This document shows positions 28,678-37,410 of a stretch of 64,000 nucleotides of DNA, piece after piece. The DNA comes from Pseudomonas sp. ISL-84. GTDB lineage: Bacteria; Bacillota; Bacilli; Bacillales; Cytobacillaceae. The stretch is taken from the NCBI GenBank assembly GCA_018613035.1, contig JAGGRA010000009.1:1-64000 (forward strand), written 5' to 3'. A program made the translations under genes and the position numbers. The notes beneath the pieces are model-generated. The model worked only from the letters and a program-made list of their open reading frames with translations. It was not told where the DNA came from and ran no database searches. Each line of letters starts with the position of its first letter. Within the stretch, counting starts at the first letter, position 1.

Positions 28678-29746
28678 CAGGGTGATACAAATTATTCTGC
28701 TGCTGCTAGTTCTGACAGGATGTATGAATATCGATCAGCAAATTTTGGATGATGTTCAATTAATAACAGGGGCTGCCTATGAGTATATAGATGACGATAT
28801 AATAGAGTTAACAACAGTCTTTCCCAATTATCAGCCTGATGGGTCTGTTAAAAATGAAACATTAACGACTACTGCTATTCTTAATAAAGAAAATCGTGAT
28901 AAGCAAAGTTTACAATCAGAAAAACCAATGGTTAGCGGCAAATTAGAAGTAGCCTTATATGAAAGGAAAACTGCAGAAAAAGGAATATTAGAGCTATTGG
29001 ATACCTTATCAAGGGATCCTTCGATTGGTGCGAATGTTTATATGGCAATTTTAGATGGAGACCCAAAAGAAGTGTTAAGTAAGCAGTATGGAAATATAGA
29101 TAATGGTATTTTCTTATCAAATTTAATTGAACAAAATGTCGAATCAAGGTTGATTCATAAAACGAATTTGCATATATTTAAGTATAAATTATATGCTGAA
29201 GGGATTGACCCTATGCTTCCCATTATTGAACAAAAAGAAGGGAAGCTTAACATAGGGGCAATTGGATTGATGGAAGATGACAAATTGGTCGATCAAATCG
29301 AGCAGGAAGATTTCTTTTTTCTTACAATTTTATTAGACCATAAAGGTCAGAAGGATACATACGCTTTTAAAACGAAAGAAGAAAGAAAAGCGTCTTTTGT
29401 AAATATAAAGTCTGTCAGAAAATACGATATACCAGAACCAATGACAAATTCTGAGATAAAAATAAACATCCATTTAAAGGCCATTATTCGAGAATACAAC
29501 GATGGGATTTTGAATAAACAAAAAATCAAAAAGTTAGAGAATGAACTGAAAGAGGAGATTGAAAAAAAATCAGAAGAAATGATCCAGCAATTTCAAGAAA
29601 AGGGAATTGATCCGCTTGGCATAGGGGAAGAAGTGCGCACCCGAACTCGTAATTGGGATCAGAAAAAATGGAAAGACTTATACCCGAACATCAAAATAAC
29701 CGTCCAGGCCAAAGTGAAAATAATGGAGTCAGGAGTAATCGAATAA
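28664..29746 (+). CDS. gerA-type C: Spore germination lipoprotein, Ger(x)C family
   Basis: A 360-residue GerC-type lipoprotein. The signal peptide ends in the lipobox LTGC (Cys about 20), and the body is the three-domain GerXC fold with the family end region WDQKKWKDLYPNIKITVQAKVKI. It completes the germinant receptor on the spore inner membrane. TTG start after AAGGAGGAG, overlapping gerB by 14 bp. A 12-bp terminator stem follows at 29808, so there is no D subunit. Confidence 0.93.
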   Translation: MRKLNRVIQIILLLLVLTGCMNIDQQILDDVQLITGAAYEYIDDDIIELTTVFPNYQPDGSVKNETLTTTAILNKENRDKQSLQSEKPMVSGKLEVALYERKTAEKGILELLDTLSRDPSIGANVYMAILDGDPKEVLSKQYGNIDNGIFLSNLIEQNVESRLIHKTNLHIFKYKLYAEGIDPMLPIIEQKEGKLNIGAIGLMEDDKLVDQIEQEDFFFLTILLDHKGQKDTYAFKTKEERKASFVNIKSVRKYDIPEPMTNSEIKINIHLKAIIREYNDGILNKQKIKKLENELKEEIEKKSEEMIQQFQEKGIDPLGIGEEVRTRTRNWDQKKWKDLYPNIKITVQAKVKIMESGVIE

Positions 29747-29807
29747 AAGTTCAACATACAAATAGCTATAAATCCTTATACTTAATGATGTGTAAACAAA
29801 TACCACA

Positions 29808-29839
29808 AAGTCTTTTTCCACCAGGGAAAAGGCTTTTTA
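29808..29839 (+). terminator. Terminator of the ger operon
   Basis: A 12-bp stem (29808-29819 with 29824-29835, three G-T pairs) around ACCA, then a T run. Confidence 0.8.
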
Positions 29840-29963
29840 TTATTGGACTAATTCTTTTGTCATCCATTTGCATAATTATGGAAAACATTCATATCGGATG
29901 GTTATCCAAACGTATGTTAGATATATAGATTGCTAAGAATTAGCCCCGGGAAGGAGAATATTC

Positions 29964-31451
29964 ATGCCCTATTATCGGGATCCTCAGTTAACGACTGAAC
30001 AAATGCTTGCCATCATAAGAAATGGTCTTGGGATTTCCCAGGTCCAAAAGAAGATCATTGTTGTTGGTGCAGGCATGTCAGGGCTGGTTGCTGCATCGCT
30101 CTTAAAGGATGCAGGCCACGATGTGACGGTTATAGAGGCAACACAGAGGGTTGGGGGAAGGATTTTTACGATGAGGGATCCTTTTATGGACGGACTGTAT
30201 CTTGAAGCAGGAGCCATGCGTATTCCACATACCCATACATTAGTACTGGAATATATAAAAAAATTTCGTTTGAAGGTTAATTCGTTTTTAAATACCACTC
30301 CTTCAGACCTGATATTCGCTAACGGCATTAAAACAAACCGAACGGCTTATCAGCGCAATCCAGATATTTTAAATTATCCTGTTGCCCCACATGAAAAAGG
30401 GAAAACGGCTGAAGAGCTGCTAACCATGGCGATCAAGCCGATCGCTGATTTTATCAATCAAAATCCCCAGCAAAACTGGAGCATCGTTGTGAAAGAGTTT
30501 GACCGTTATCCCATGAGTTTTTTTCTAAGATACAATCCGGTGGGTCCCAGTCTGTCTCCAGGTGCGATTGAAAGCATCCAGGTTCTTCTTGGACTGGAAG
30601 GGTTCCCGGAGCTTTCTTTTCCCGCCATTCTGCGGGAGCTATTGCCTTTATTTAACCCCGATATTCAGTTCTACGAAATTGAAGGCGGCAATGACAAGCT
30701 GCCCAATGCTTTTCTTCCTCAACTAAAGAATGATTTGTACTTCGGCTATCAAATGACAAAGATTATCCAGAACGATCATCAGGTGACCATTCAATCAAGG
30801 CATACGTTAAGCCAGCGGCCTTTAACGATTACAGGCGATCTTGCCATTATTACAATCCCTTTTTCCCTGCTTTCATTTGTTGAAGTTGAGCCCCGCCATT
30901 CTTTTTCCCATAATAAAAGGAAAGCGATCCGGGAGCTGCATTATGTGGCATCTACAAAAATTGGCCTTCAATTTAAACAAAGATTTTGGGAGCAAGAAGG
31001 GATTCGGGGCGGTAAAATGATGACCGATTTGCCAATCCGATTTGCTGCTTACCCGAGCCATCTTATCGGCTCAACAGGCTCCGGGATTATTTTGGCAAGC
31101 TATACATGGGAAGATGATACATTGTCCTGGGATAACCTGAAGGAAGGTGACCGGATTCGGAATGCATTGAATAACATGGCAACTGTCCATGGAAAGCAGG
31201 TGTATGACCTTTTCCTAACAGGTGCTTCCCACAGCTGGTCCCAATATCCGTTTTCAGGCGGTGCTTTCTCCATGTTTAAACCTGATCAGGAAACAGAGCT
31301 GTCTCCTTTTATTCGTGCTCCTGAGGGGAGAGTTCATTTTGCTGGAGAACATACTTCCACTGCCCCTGGCTGGGTCGAAGGCGCCATCCAATCGGGGATC
31401 AGGGTTGCGCATGAAGTAACGAATCTGCCAAGAAATTGTTTTGGATGGTAG
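29964..31451 (+). CDS. Flavin monoamine / L-amino-acid oxidase
   Basis: A 495-residue FAD-dependent amine oxidase. The dinucleotide fold is IIVVGAGMSGLVAASLLKDAGHDVTVIEA (about 35-63), followed by the flavin contact segment RVGGRIFT. The C-terminal FAD motif is HFAGEHTSTAPGWVEGAIQSG. Length and the EAGAMRIP segment fit the L-amino-acid oxidase subgroup, which oxidises amino acids to keto acids with release of ammonia and peroxide. No signal peptide. A trpB gene with its own promoter begins 78 bp downstream, so an aromatic substrate is a reasonable guess. Confidence 0.88.
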   Translation: MPYYRDPQLTTEQMLAIIRNGLGISQVQKKIIVVGAGMSGLVAASLLKDAGHDVTVIEATQRVGGRIFTMRDPFMDGLYLEAGAMRIPHTHTLVLEYIKKFRLKVNSFLNTTPSDLIFANGIKTNRTAYQRNPDILNYPVAPHEKGKTAEELLTMAIKPIADFINQNPQQNWSIVVKEFDRYPMSFFLRYNPVGPSLSPGAIESIQVLLGLEGFPELSFPAILRELLPLFNPDIQFYEIEGGNDKLPNAFLPQLKNDLYFGYQMTKIIQNDHQVTIQSRHTLSQRPLTITGDLAIITIPFSLLSFVEVEPRHSFSHNKRKAIRELHYVASTKIGLQFKQRFWEQEGIRGGKMMTDLPIRFAAYPSHLIGSTGSGIILASYTWEDDTLSWDNLKEGDRIRNALNNMATVHGKQVYDLFLTGASHSWSQYPFSGGAFSMFKPDQETELSPFIRAPEGRVHFAGEHTSTAPGWVEGAIQSGIRVAHEVTNLPRNCFGW

Positions 31452-31468
31452 ATTTCCATATTAAATAA

Positions 31469-31497
31469 TTGGAATATTTCAATAAAAATAGTATAAT
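31469..31497 (+). promoter_or_regulatory. Sigma-A type promoter of the lone trpB
   Basis: TTGGAA (31469-31474) and TATAAT (31492-31497) are separated by 17 bp, 33 bp before the trpB start. Confidence 0.6.
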
Positions 31498-31529
31498 AGT
31501 TCGAAAGTTGAGAAGGAGATGAGCTGAGG

Positions 31530-32699
31530 ATGACGAGAGTGAGCGAAGAAACAAAAGGTTATTTTGGCGAGTTTGGAGGAAGTTTTATCCCCGAAGATTT
31601 GCAGGAGGTCATGGACCATCTGGAGGCGCAATTTTTAAAATATAAAGATGACCCAGAATTCAAAAAGGAATTCTCCTATTACTTGAAACAATATATTGGC
31701 CGTGATAATCCGTTGACTTTTGCCGAGAATTTATCGAAGCAAATTGGCGGGGCTAAGATTTATTTAAAACGGGAGGATTTAAACCATACGGGTGCCCATA
31801 AGATCAATAATGCCATCGGCCAGATTCTGCTGGCGAAGAGGATGGGAGCGAAACGAATTATTGCGGAAACAGGAGCGGGCCAGCATGGTGTTGCTACAGC
31901 TACAGCATGTGCCATGTTTGGAATGGAATGTATCATTTATATGGGGAAATTGGATACGGAGCGCCAGGCTCTCAATGTATTTAGAATGGAATTGCTGGGT
32001 GCTAAAGTCATTCCAGTTGAAAAAGGGCAGGGCCGCCTGAAGGATGCAGTTGATGAAGCTTTAGGAGACTTGGTCCAAAACTATAAAAATACTTTCTACT
32101 TATTGGGCTCTGCGGTCGGACCACATCCGTTCCCAACCATGGTGAAACACTTCCAGTCCGTGATTAGTGAAGAGTCAAAACGCCAAATTCTGGAGCAGGA
32201 AGGAAAACTGCCGGCCGCTGTCATAGCCTGCACAGGAGGGGGGAGCAACGCAATTGGTGCCTTTGCACACTATTTGGACGAAAAAGAAGTGCGCTTGATC
32301 GGTGTCGAGCCAAAAGAAGCGCCAACTCTATCAGAAGGTGTGCCGGCGGTTATTCATGGGTTCAAATGCTTAACACTGCTTGATGAAGAAGGGCAGCCAA
32401 AACCGACTTACTCGATCGCTGCAGGGCTCGATTACCCAGGAATCGGACCTGAGCACAGCCATCTAAAAGTAAGCGGCCGGGCAGAATATGTCACGGCCTC
32501 AGGCCAGGAAGCACTTGAAGCCTTTCAGCTGTTATCAAAAACAGAGGGAATTATTCCGGCGCTTGAAAGCTCCCATGCAGTGGCACATGCATTGAAATTG
32601 GCAAAAGAATTATCTAAAGATGATGCAATAATCGTCAATCTATCAGGACGCGGCGATAAGGATGTAGAACAAGTCTTTAAGATGCTGAACAATGAATGA
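31530..32699 (+). CDS. trpB: Tryptophan synthase beta chain, stand-alone
   Basis: A 389-residue TrpB1-type beta chain with the PLP lysine in [10 protein letters not shown] (about Lys91), [14 protein letters not shown], the phosphate-binding [12 protein letters not shown] and the C-terminal LSGRGDKD. It condenses indole (from TrpA, or free) with serine. It is far from any other trp gene: neither TrpA nor any anthranilate-pathway gene is nearby. The ribosome site is AGAAGGAGATGAGC, and the gene has its own promoter and terminator. It may be a second copy used with free indole or a specialised Trp supply; presence of a full trp operon elsewhere cannot be judged. Confidence 0.93.
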   Translation: MTRVSEETKGYFGEFGGSFIPEDLQEVMDHLEAQFLKYKDDPEFKKEFSYYLKQYIGRDNPLTFAENLSKQIGGAKIYLKREDLNHTGAHKINNAIGQILLAKRMGAKRIIAETGAGQHGVATATACAMFGMECIIYMGKLDTERQALNVFRMELLGAKVIPVEKGQGRLKDAVDEALGDLVQNYKNTFYLLGSAVGPHPFPTMVKHFQSVISEESKRQILEQEGKLPAAVIACTGGGSNAIGAFAHYLDEKEVRLIGVEPKEAPTLSEGVPAVIHGFKCLTLLDEEGQPKPTYSIAAGLDYPGIGPEHSHLKVSGRAEYVTASGQEALEAFQLLSKTEGIIPALESSHAVAHALKLAKELSKDDAIIVNLSGRGDKDVEQVFKMLNNE

Positions 32700-32702
32700 T
32701 TT

Positions 32703-32737
32703 AAAGAGGGTATCTGATAGTCAGATATCCTCTTTTT
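32703..32737 (+). terminator. Terminator of trpB
   Basis: AGAGG-TATCTGA pairs with TCAGATA-CCTCT (one bulge on each side), followed by T residues. Confidence 0.85.
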
Positions 32738-32779
32738 ATAGCTGGCATATGACGCTTCCAATATCTGTTACAAGACAAA

Positions 32780-32800
32780 TGTAACCGCTTACATTATAAT
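32780..32800 (+). promoter_or_regulatory. Perfect cre site next to a -10 box
   Basis: TGTAACCGCTTACA (32780-32793) matches the CcpA consensus TGWAANCGNTNWCA at every position. TATAAT follows at 32795-32800. A site in this position should repress transcription of the small gene at 32834 when preferred sugars are present. Confidence 0.75.
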
Positions 32801-32833
32801 GGAGATAAGAGATAGGAAAGGGGATGCAAACCA

Positions 32834-32965
32834 ATGGAACTTTTATTGACACAATGTGAGCATGACCAGACAGAAGAACCTTGTGAAGAGTGTGCCCCCA
32901 AAACAGAAGGGGAAGAGCATTTCGATACCTCTGATTATGACTATCATAAGAGATTGTGGTTTTAA
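32834..32965 (+). CDS. 43-residue Cys-rich acidic protein
   Basis: A small gene with a clear AAAGGGG ribosome site, a promoter with a perfect cre box and its own terminator, so expression is likely. The product starts MELLLTQCEHD and has three cysteines and a histidine in the order C-E-H-x7-C-x2-C, suggesting a single metal site, followed by an acidic and aromatic tail (DTSDYDYHKRLWF). I do not recognise the family. Carbon-catabolite control of a putative metal-binding peptide is the notable inference. Confidence 0.7.
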   Translation: MELLLTQCEHDQTEEPCEECAPKTEGEEHFDTSDYDYHKRLWF

Positions 32966-32974
32966 AAAATATGT

Positions 32975-33010
32975 AAAAACACTTGGGTGCGTTCACTCAA
33001 GTGTTTTTTT
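32975..33010 (+). terminator. Terminator of the 43-residue gene
   Basis: AAAAACACTTG pairs with CAAGTGTTTTT. Confidence 0.85.
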
Positions 33011-33026
33011 GTGTTTCATATCTATA

Positions 33027-33686
33027 CTATATTCTTTTCCTTCTCATCCATTGTGTTGCCGCCCATTTATCTCCTATGACAACGGGTGCTCCACCGTGTA
33101 GAGTTAAGTCGTTTAATGTTTGGTCAGTATAGAAATATTCAAAGTACACGGCCATACCCTTTTGTGGAGAGACGGAAAAGTTAAGTTTAGGAAAATACGT
33201 TTCTCCGCCTTGCTCAACATCATTTAAGTACATGACAAGTGTGCTGATTCTTGGATTGCTTGCTGCTTTGCTCGTTGATGAAAAGAAATCAAAGTGAGCT
33301 TTATACTCCTGGCCTATTTTATAGTTTAGAATTTGCAGGCCCTCACCATGTTCAATAGGTATGTTCATGATGTGCGAAATTCTTCTTTCAATTCTGGCAA
33401 CAATGTCGTTTTCACCTTCATGGAAAAAGGTACTGCTGCTTGTTCTTAGGTCATCTATTTCACGTACATTTCCTACTTTCGAACGCTGCATCCGGTCCAT
33501 TGATATCCGAATCAGCTCGTCACATTCTTCATCGCTTAAAACATTTCCTAATATCACGACCAGTGGTTCTTCTAATCTGGCAATTATGTTAATGTCCCGA
33601 TCTTCTGTAATGATTTTATTTCCAGCATGATGGAAAATAGTAGGTTCTTTTGTGGTTAATTCTCTAACATCCATTGTCAAGTTCAT
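33027..33686 (-). CDS. 2-oxoglutarate/Fe(II) dioxygenase, prolyl 4-hydroxylase type
   Basis: A 219-residue Fe(II)/2-oxoglutarate dioxygenase resembling the bacterial prolyl 4-hydroxylases known from Bacillus anthracis. Iron ligands are His131 and Asp133 (HFDFF) and His197 (TLHGG); the 2-oxoglutarate lysine is Lys207 (GDKWA). It could hydroxylate proline in collagen-like spore proteins or in a translation factor. Monocistronic. Substrate unproven. Confidence 0.88.
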   Translation of the reverse strand: MNLTMDVRELTTKEPTIFHHAGNKIITEDRDINIIARLEEPLVVILGNVLSDEECDELIRISMDRMQRSKVGNVREIDDLRTSSSTFFHEGENDIVARIERRISHIMNIPIEHGEGLQILNYKIGQEYKAHFDFFSSTSKAASNPRISTLVMYLNDVEQGGETYFPKLNFSVSPQKGMAVYFEYFYTDQTLNDLTLHGGAPVVIGDKWAATQWMRRKRI

Positions 33687-33984
33687 CGACCTCTTATATT
33701 TAGTTTTCTGAAAATTTAAGATATTTAGCGGCTGGAAGTGGTAATTTATTAGGTTAGCTTCGTTTCCTCCTGTATATCAAAATGGATGTCTATGTTAGAT
33801 ACCTCTAACTGAATATATTTTACACTGAGAGTTGTTGTTTTTCTATCTTTTTATTTTTATAAAATAGATTTTTTTATTCTCATAGATTCCCTTGGAGGCC
33901 AGCAGAAAACGCTGGGTATTTTATGGTTTTCTCAGAATATACTTCAATACATAAGAGGCATGTCTAACCATAAGGAGATGTCAT

Positions 33985-34605
33985 GTGTATAGAAGAAGGG
34001 CAAATTACTATGTGAATCAAAGTCATATTCGGAAGGCTTCATTTTTTAAAAATGGTTTTTTTATATTTTGCGGAGCCAATCTTGTAGCAGTCTCATTGCA
34101 ATTGTTCCTGGTGAAAAATTATGTTATAGATGGCGGCATTGTTGGCTTAAGCATAATGCTTTCTCATTTTGTTCATATGGATGTTGGCGCTCTGCTGTTA
34201 TTATTAAATCTGCCGTTTTTAATAGTAGGATACTTCTGCTTTGGCCCGAGGTTCCTGCTATTAAGCCTGTATGCCAGTTCCATTTTGGCAGGAGGCACTT
34301 ACATATTGGCACCATTTGAAGAGTTGACGAATAACCCCATTCTGGTCATCCTCTTTGGAGGACTTATCTTAGGAATGGGGGTCGGCCTGATTATCCGGTT
34401 TGGCGCATGCTTAGACGGAACGGAGGTTTTGGCGATCTTATTTAGTGAAAGATCTCCTTTAACAATTGGACAATGTATTCTGTTTTTTAATTTTATTATA
34501 TTTACAAGCTCCATTTTCCTATTTGGGGTTCGGGAAGCTGCCTATTCATTGGCAACGTTTTTTGTCGCGTATAAAACGATTGATACGATCATTATGAAGG
34601 AGTAA
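33985..34605 (+). CDS. YitT family membrane protein (DUF161 only)
   Basis: A 206-residue integral membrane protein with five to six helices and YitT hallmarks: GANLVAVSLQLFLVKNYVIDGGIVGLS and RFGACLDGTEVLAI. Typical YitT proteins are about 280 residues with a cytoplasmic DUF2179 tail; that domain is missing here, and the frame simply ends. GTG start with AAGGAGATG upstream. Function unknown. Confidence 0.82.
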   Translation: MYRRRANYYVNQSHIRKASFFKNGFFIFCGANLVAVSLQLFLVKNYVIDGGIVGLSIMLSHFVHMDVGALLLLLNLPFLIVGYFCFGPRFLLLSLYASSILAGGTYILAPFEELTNNPILVILFGGLILGMGVGLIIRFGACLDGTEVLAILFSERSPLTIGQCILFFNFIIFTSSIFLFGVREAAYSLATFFVAYKTIDTIIMKE

Positions 34606-34705
34606 GAAGGACTTTGATTTCTGAGGTGAAATCTGACCGTTACGTGTGCTCATTTTGCCTGCTAAATGATAAAATAGAGGAAATGAATGGGGAAGGAGCG
34701 TTTTT

Positions 34706-35152
34706 ATGAAGCCCAGTTTTACATTGCCTGCAACAGGAAAGCGAACGATCAGCTTGTCAGATTATCACGGCAAGAAAAATGTATGTTTAATTTTTATTCC
34801 AAATGTGTTTGGCATGAACTGACATAATCAAGTACAGATGATTCAAACTCGTGTTGGCGAGTATAATCGTCTTAATACCCAAGTGTTGGGTATCTCATGT
34901 GATACAAGTTCAACCCAAGAAGCCTATCAGCGAATTTTTAATGCGCTTGATTTTCCGCTATTATCTGATTTCTACCCGCATGGTGAAGTAACGTCATCGT
35001 TTGGCCTATTAATGGAGGATGGCCGGCCCAGCCGTGCTGCGGTGATTATCGACCAAGAGGGGAATCTGGCGGATACCGTGGTGTACCCGCTCAGCGAACT
35101 GCCTAATCATGATGATATATTGGAACGAATTAAGGAAAAGTTGATTCAATAA
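34706..35152 (+). CDS. Peroxiredoxin-like gene with in-frame UGA at the peroxidatic position
   Basis: Read through one UGA, this is a 148-codon thioredoxin-fold peroxiredoxin: FTLPATGKRTISLSDYHGKK, IFIPNVFGMN, the UGA (codon 39, 34820-34822), then HNQVQM and LGISCDTSSTQEAY. By alignment with the AhpC/BCP pattern P-x3-T-x2-C the UGA is exactly at the peroxidatic cysteine; the usual Thr is Gly. The ribosome site GGGGAAGGAG precedes the ATG, and the frame is intact on both sides of the stop. A hairpin 24 nt after the UGA fits a bacterial SECIS. Either this is a selenoprotein or a Cys codon has mutated to a stop; sequence alone cannot decide. Confidence 0.6.
34847..34862 (+). promoter_or_regulatory. 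Candidate bacterial SECIS hairpin
   Basis: ACTCG (34847-34851) pairs with CGAGT (34858-34862) around the 6-nt loop TGTTGG. The loop starts 29 nt after the UGA and has a G among its first two bases. The stem is only 5 bp, so chance occurrence is possible. Confidence 0.4.
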
Positions 35153-35276
35153 GGGCTAATGATGTTAATAAGTTAATGACGAAACACAAAATGAATAAAC
35201 AAACCCATTCGGTTAACTCTATAAAAAACGCTGTTTTCGCAAAGTTTGTTGCTTTCGAACCGATTTTAATCACTGA

Positions 35277-35463
35277 GTTGATTGGAGCGGAAGGCGCGAG
35301 ATCCTCGAAAATGCTATCGCATTTTCTTCGTGCGATGTCCATTCGAGGAAGCTTATTCAATGTCCTACGGGAGTAGCGTTCCAAGGGAGACCCCGCAGAC
35401 GCAGAGCGTCGAGGAGGCTCCCGGTAGCCCCGTGGAAAGCGAGTGCCTGCAGCGGAAATCAAC
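35277..35463 (+). repeat. MITE-like Bacillaceae repeat, copy 3 (61-bp insertion form)
   Basis: The GTTGATT...AATCAAC core of copy 1 with a 61-bp insertion between two TCCT (35302-35305 and 35363-35366). The outer GGCTCTGTTAAA repeats present in copies 1 and 2 are absent here. The insertion can fold: TCCTCGAA with TTCGAGGA, and GAAAATGC with GCATTTTC. Confidence 0.72.
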
Positions 35464-35536
35464 GGGCAGAGTTCTTAAGCAAACACACCAATCTATACGG
35501 AAAACAGCCAAAAAAAGATAATAAAGGAGATTAACC

Positions 35537-35764
35537 GTGGAGCCGTATGAAATAACCAACATGATTATTGATGACGAGTTTGATGGCTAAGAGTATGTGA
35601 CTGCTGAATTTAGCCATGAAAATAACGATTATAGCATTACATTTAAAAAAGCAGATCTGGAAATAATCAATGCCTGGATATTTGAGAATGGAACGTCTCT
35701 TCCGGCAAATTTGCCGCAGCCGCTTATCGAATCTATAAGAGAAGCAGTAAAAAAGGAAATTTAG
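35537..35764 (+). pseudogene. Small gene interrupted by a TAA
   Basis: GTG start eight bases after AAAGGAG, then 17 codons, a TAA at 35588-35590, and a further 57 codons in the same frame to a TAG. The restored product (74 residues plus the stop position) begins VEPYEITNMIIDDEFDG and ends IESIREAVKKEI; acidic, small, family not recognised. The preserved frame after the stop suggests a recent nonsense mutation or a sequencing error. Confidence 0.55.
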
Positions 35765-36232
35765 CCAGTCAGGGAGTACCATTTGGTGTGATTTTCGATC
35801 AACAAGGGAAAAATACATATTAACTATACCTATAGCGATGTAAGAGGTTATTCCTTAATAACCTTTTTATCGCTTTTTTAATTTCCCAATGGAAATTAAA
35901 GGGCAGGTCACTCTGCTTGGACGTTAGCAGATCAATAAATGCAGATTTAGTTTTAACACCTCTGTTTTATGCATATTTTATTTCGTTTATCCAAAAATAA
36001 TACTTGTAATACAATTGTTCTAGCTAGTGCAGGTTAAGGTAATGGTGGAAGCGAGCCAGCGTGCTGGCATATTTCAACAGTTACCCGTTTAATTAAGCCC
36101 ATGCTGGAAAAAGGCTTTTTCCAATTAGGGACAAATAAGATAAACCGAGATATAAAACACCATTAACCATTTTTAAAAGCTGCCATTATCCTTGGAGAAT
36201 ATTATTGGATGAGCATTTTAGGAGGTCATTGT
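35765..36232. other. Intergenic region with a terminator
   Basis: A terminator at 35845-35869 (AGGTTATT with AATAACCT, then T residues) follows the pseudogene. Short unlinked frames at 36020-36170 look like debris. GGAGG at the right end serves the next gene. Confidence 0.5.
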
Positions 36233-36805
36233 ATGAGTTACAGAGAGTACTGGGACGAGATTTTCAAACAGAGTAATGATATGAATTCATTAATCACATC
36301 CTACTGGCATGATTATTCAAACATGGGAACCTGGCAGTTTTGGGTTGTGATTTCTCTACTGGTACTTCCGCTGGTTCTGCTTTATTTTACAGTCGATCGC
36401 AGGCGGGTTTTTGAATTATTCTTCTTTGGATATACCGTACATTTGCTATGGGCTTATACTGATCTTGCTCTTCAGCGCTATAGTATTTTCGTCCACACGT
36501 ACTTTTTATCACCAATCTTCCCGAATGCACTCAACATGACTGCTTCTGCCTTGCCGGTGGGTTATTTATTACTGTACCAATACTGTTTGAATCATAAGAA
36601 GAACTTCCTGGTGTACACGTTTTTCTTAAGCGCTGTGTTTGCATTTGGCTTTGCGACCATAGAAGCATTTATCGGAATGGTTGAATTTAATAAAGGGATG
36701 AATCAATTATACTTGTTTCTTATTGACATAGTGATTACTTATATTGCTTATTTTTTTACCAAATTCGTTAAAAAAATGAGCAGCAAAGAGCAACTGAATT
36801 CATAA
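36233..36805 (+). CDS. CBO0543 family membrane protein
   Basis: A 190-residue membrane protein with five predicted helices and the arrangement of the CBO0543 family seen in Bacillus and Clostridium (WQFWVVISLLVLPLVLLYFTVDRRRVFELFFFGYTVHLLW). Function unknown. The ATG at 36233 follows GGAGG; the frame is open 24 bases further upstream. A perfect 11-bp terminator follows. Confidence 0.78.
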   Translation: MSYREYWDEIFKQSNDMNSLITSYWHDYSNMGTWQFWVVISLLVLPLVLLYFTVDRRRVFELFFFGYTVHLLWAYTDLALQRYSIFVHTYFLSPIFPNALNMTASALPVGYLLLYQYCLNHKKNFLVYTFFLSAVFAFGFATIEAFIGMVEFNKGMNQLYLFLIDIVITYIAYFFTKFVKKMSSKEQLNS

Positions 36806-36839
36806 AAGCATCTCATTCATCTATTGAAGAGATGCTTTT
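36804..36839 (+). terminator. Terminator of the CBO0543-type gene
   Basis: AAAAGCATCTC pairs with GAGATGCTTTT. Confidence 0.8.
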
Positions 36840-36933
36840 GCTCATTTGGTATTCCTCAAAAGCTTCATTGGATTTTCCAGTTCATTTAATGGCATGTGTG
36901 TAAGCTGGAGTTCCATTCTCCTTGACTTTATGC

Positions 36934-37245
36934 TTAAGCCCCTTTTTGCTGCAAAATAATTGCTTCCTTCTCCTTTTTGGTCATTGATAAGAATAGAACG
37001 CCTGCAATGATAAATAGCCCTCCTATTAACTGATAAGCGCCAAATGTTTCCTTTAGCCAGATAAAAGAAACGACTGCTGCCACAAGGGGCTCAATACTGG
37101 ATAATAGACTGGTTTCAGTTGGTGATAGGTACTTCAGGCTGCTTATATACAGTAAAAACGATAAAGTACTAACCAAAATAATGCTAATTAGCATCAAAAA
37201 GGTGTTTAGGCTCAGTGATTCTGCCAGGTGAGAAAAATGGAATGA
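36934..37245 (-). pseudogene. EamA-family transporter, C-terminal fragment
   Basis: Only the last hundred residues of a drug/metabolite (EamA) transporter remain: SLKYLSPTETSLLSSIEPLVAAVVSFIWLKE and GGLFIIAGVLFLS are the typical last two helices. The N-terminal two thirds are missing, and the frame runs directly into sequence from an opposing gene. Together with the next entry it marks a deletion. Confidence 0.8.
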
Positions 37246-37410
37246 CGGGCTATTGCGAAAGCAGATGAGGCGGGAATAAAGATATATCCAGTATCACAAT
37301 TTGGCAGAAATGAAGGCCAAACCATTTTATTAGGGTTCGCACTGCTGTCAGAAGAAGAGATAAATGAAGCTGTCCGATTACTCGCCGAAGTTTGGTATGG
37401 GAAAAAATGA
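37246..37410 (+). pseudogene. MocR-type regulator, C-terminal fragment
   Basis: The frame IYPVSQFGRNEGQTILLGF...EEEINEAVRLLAEVWYGKK matches the end of the aminotransferase-like domain of MocR/GabR regulators. No start or helix-turn-helix remains. Confidence 0.75.

Noticed and set aside
29653-29928. A 91-codon frame overlapping the end of gerC that could be a fourth germination subunit
   Set aside because: A strong terminator at 29808-29839 lies inside it, it has no ribosome site, and its hydrophobic part is encoded by the terminator and downstream sequence.
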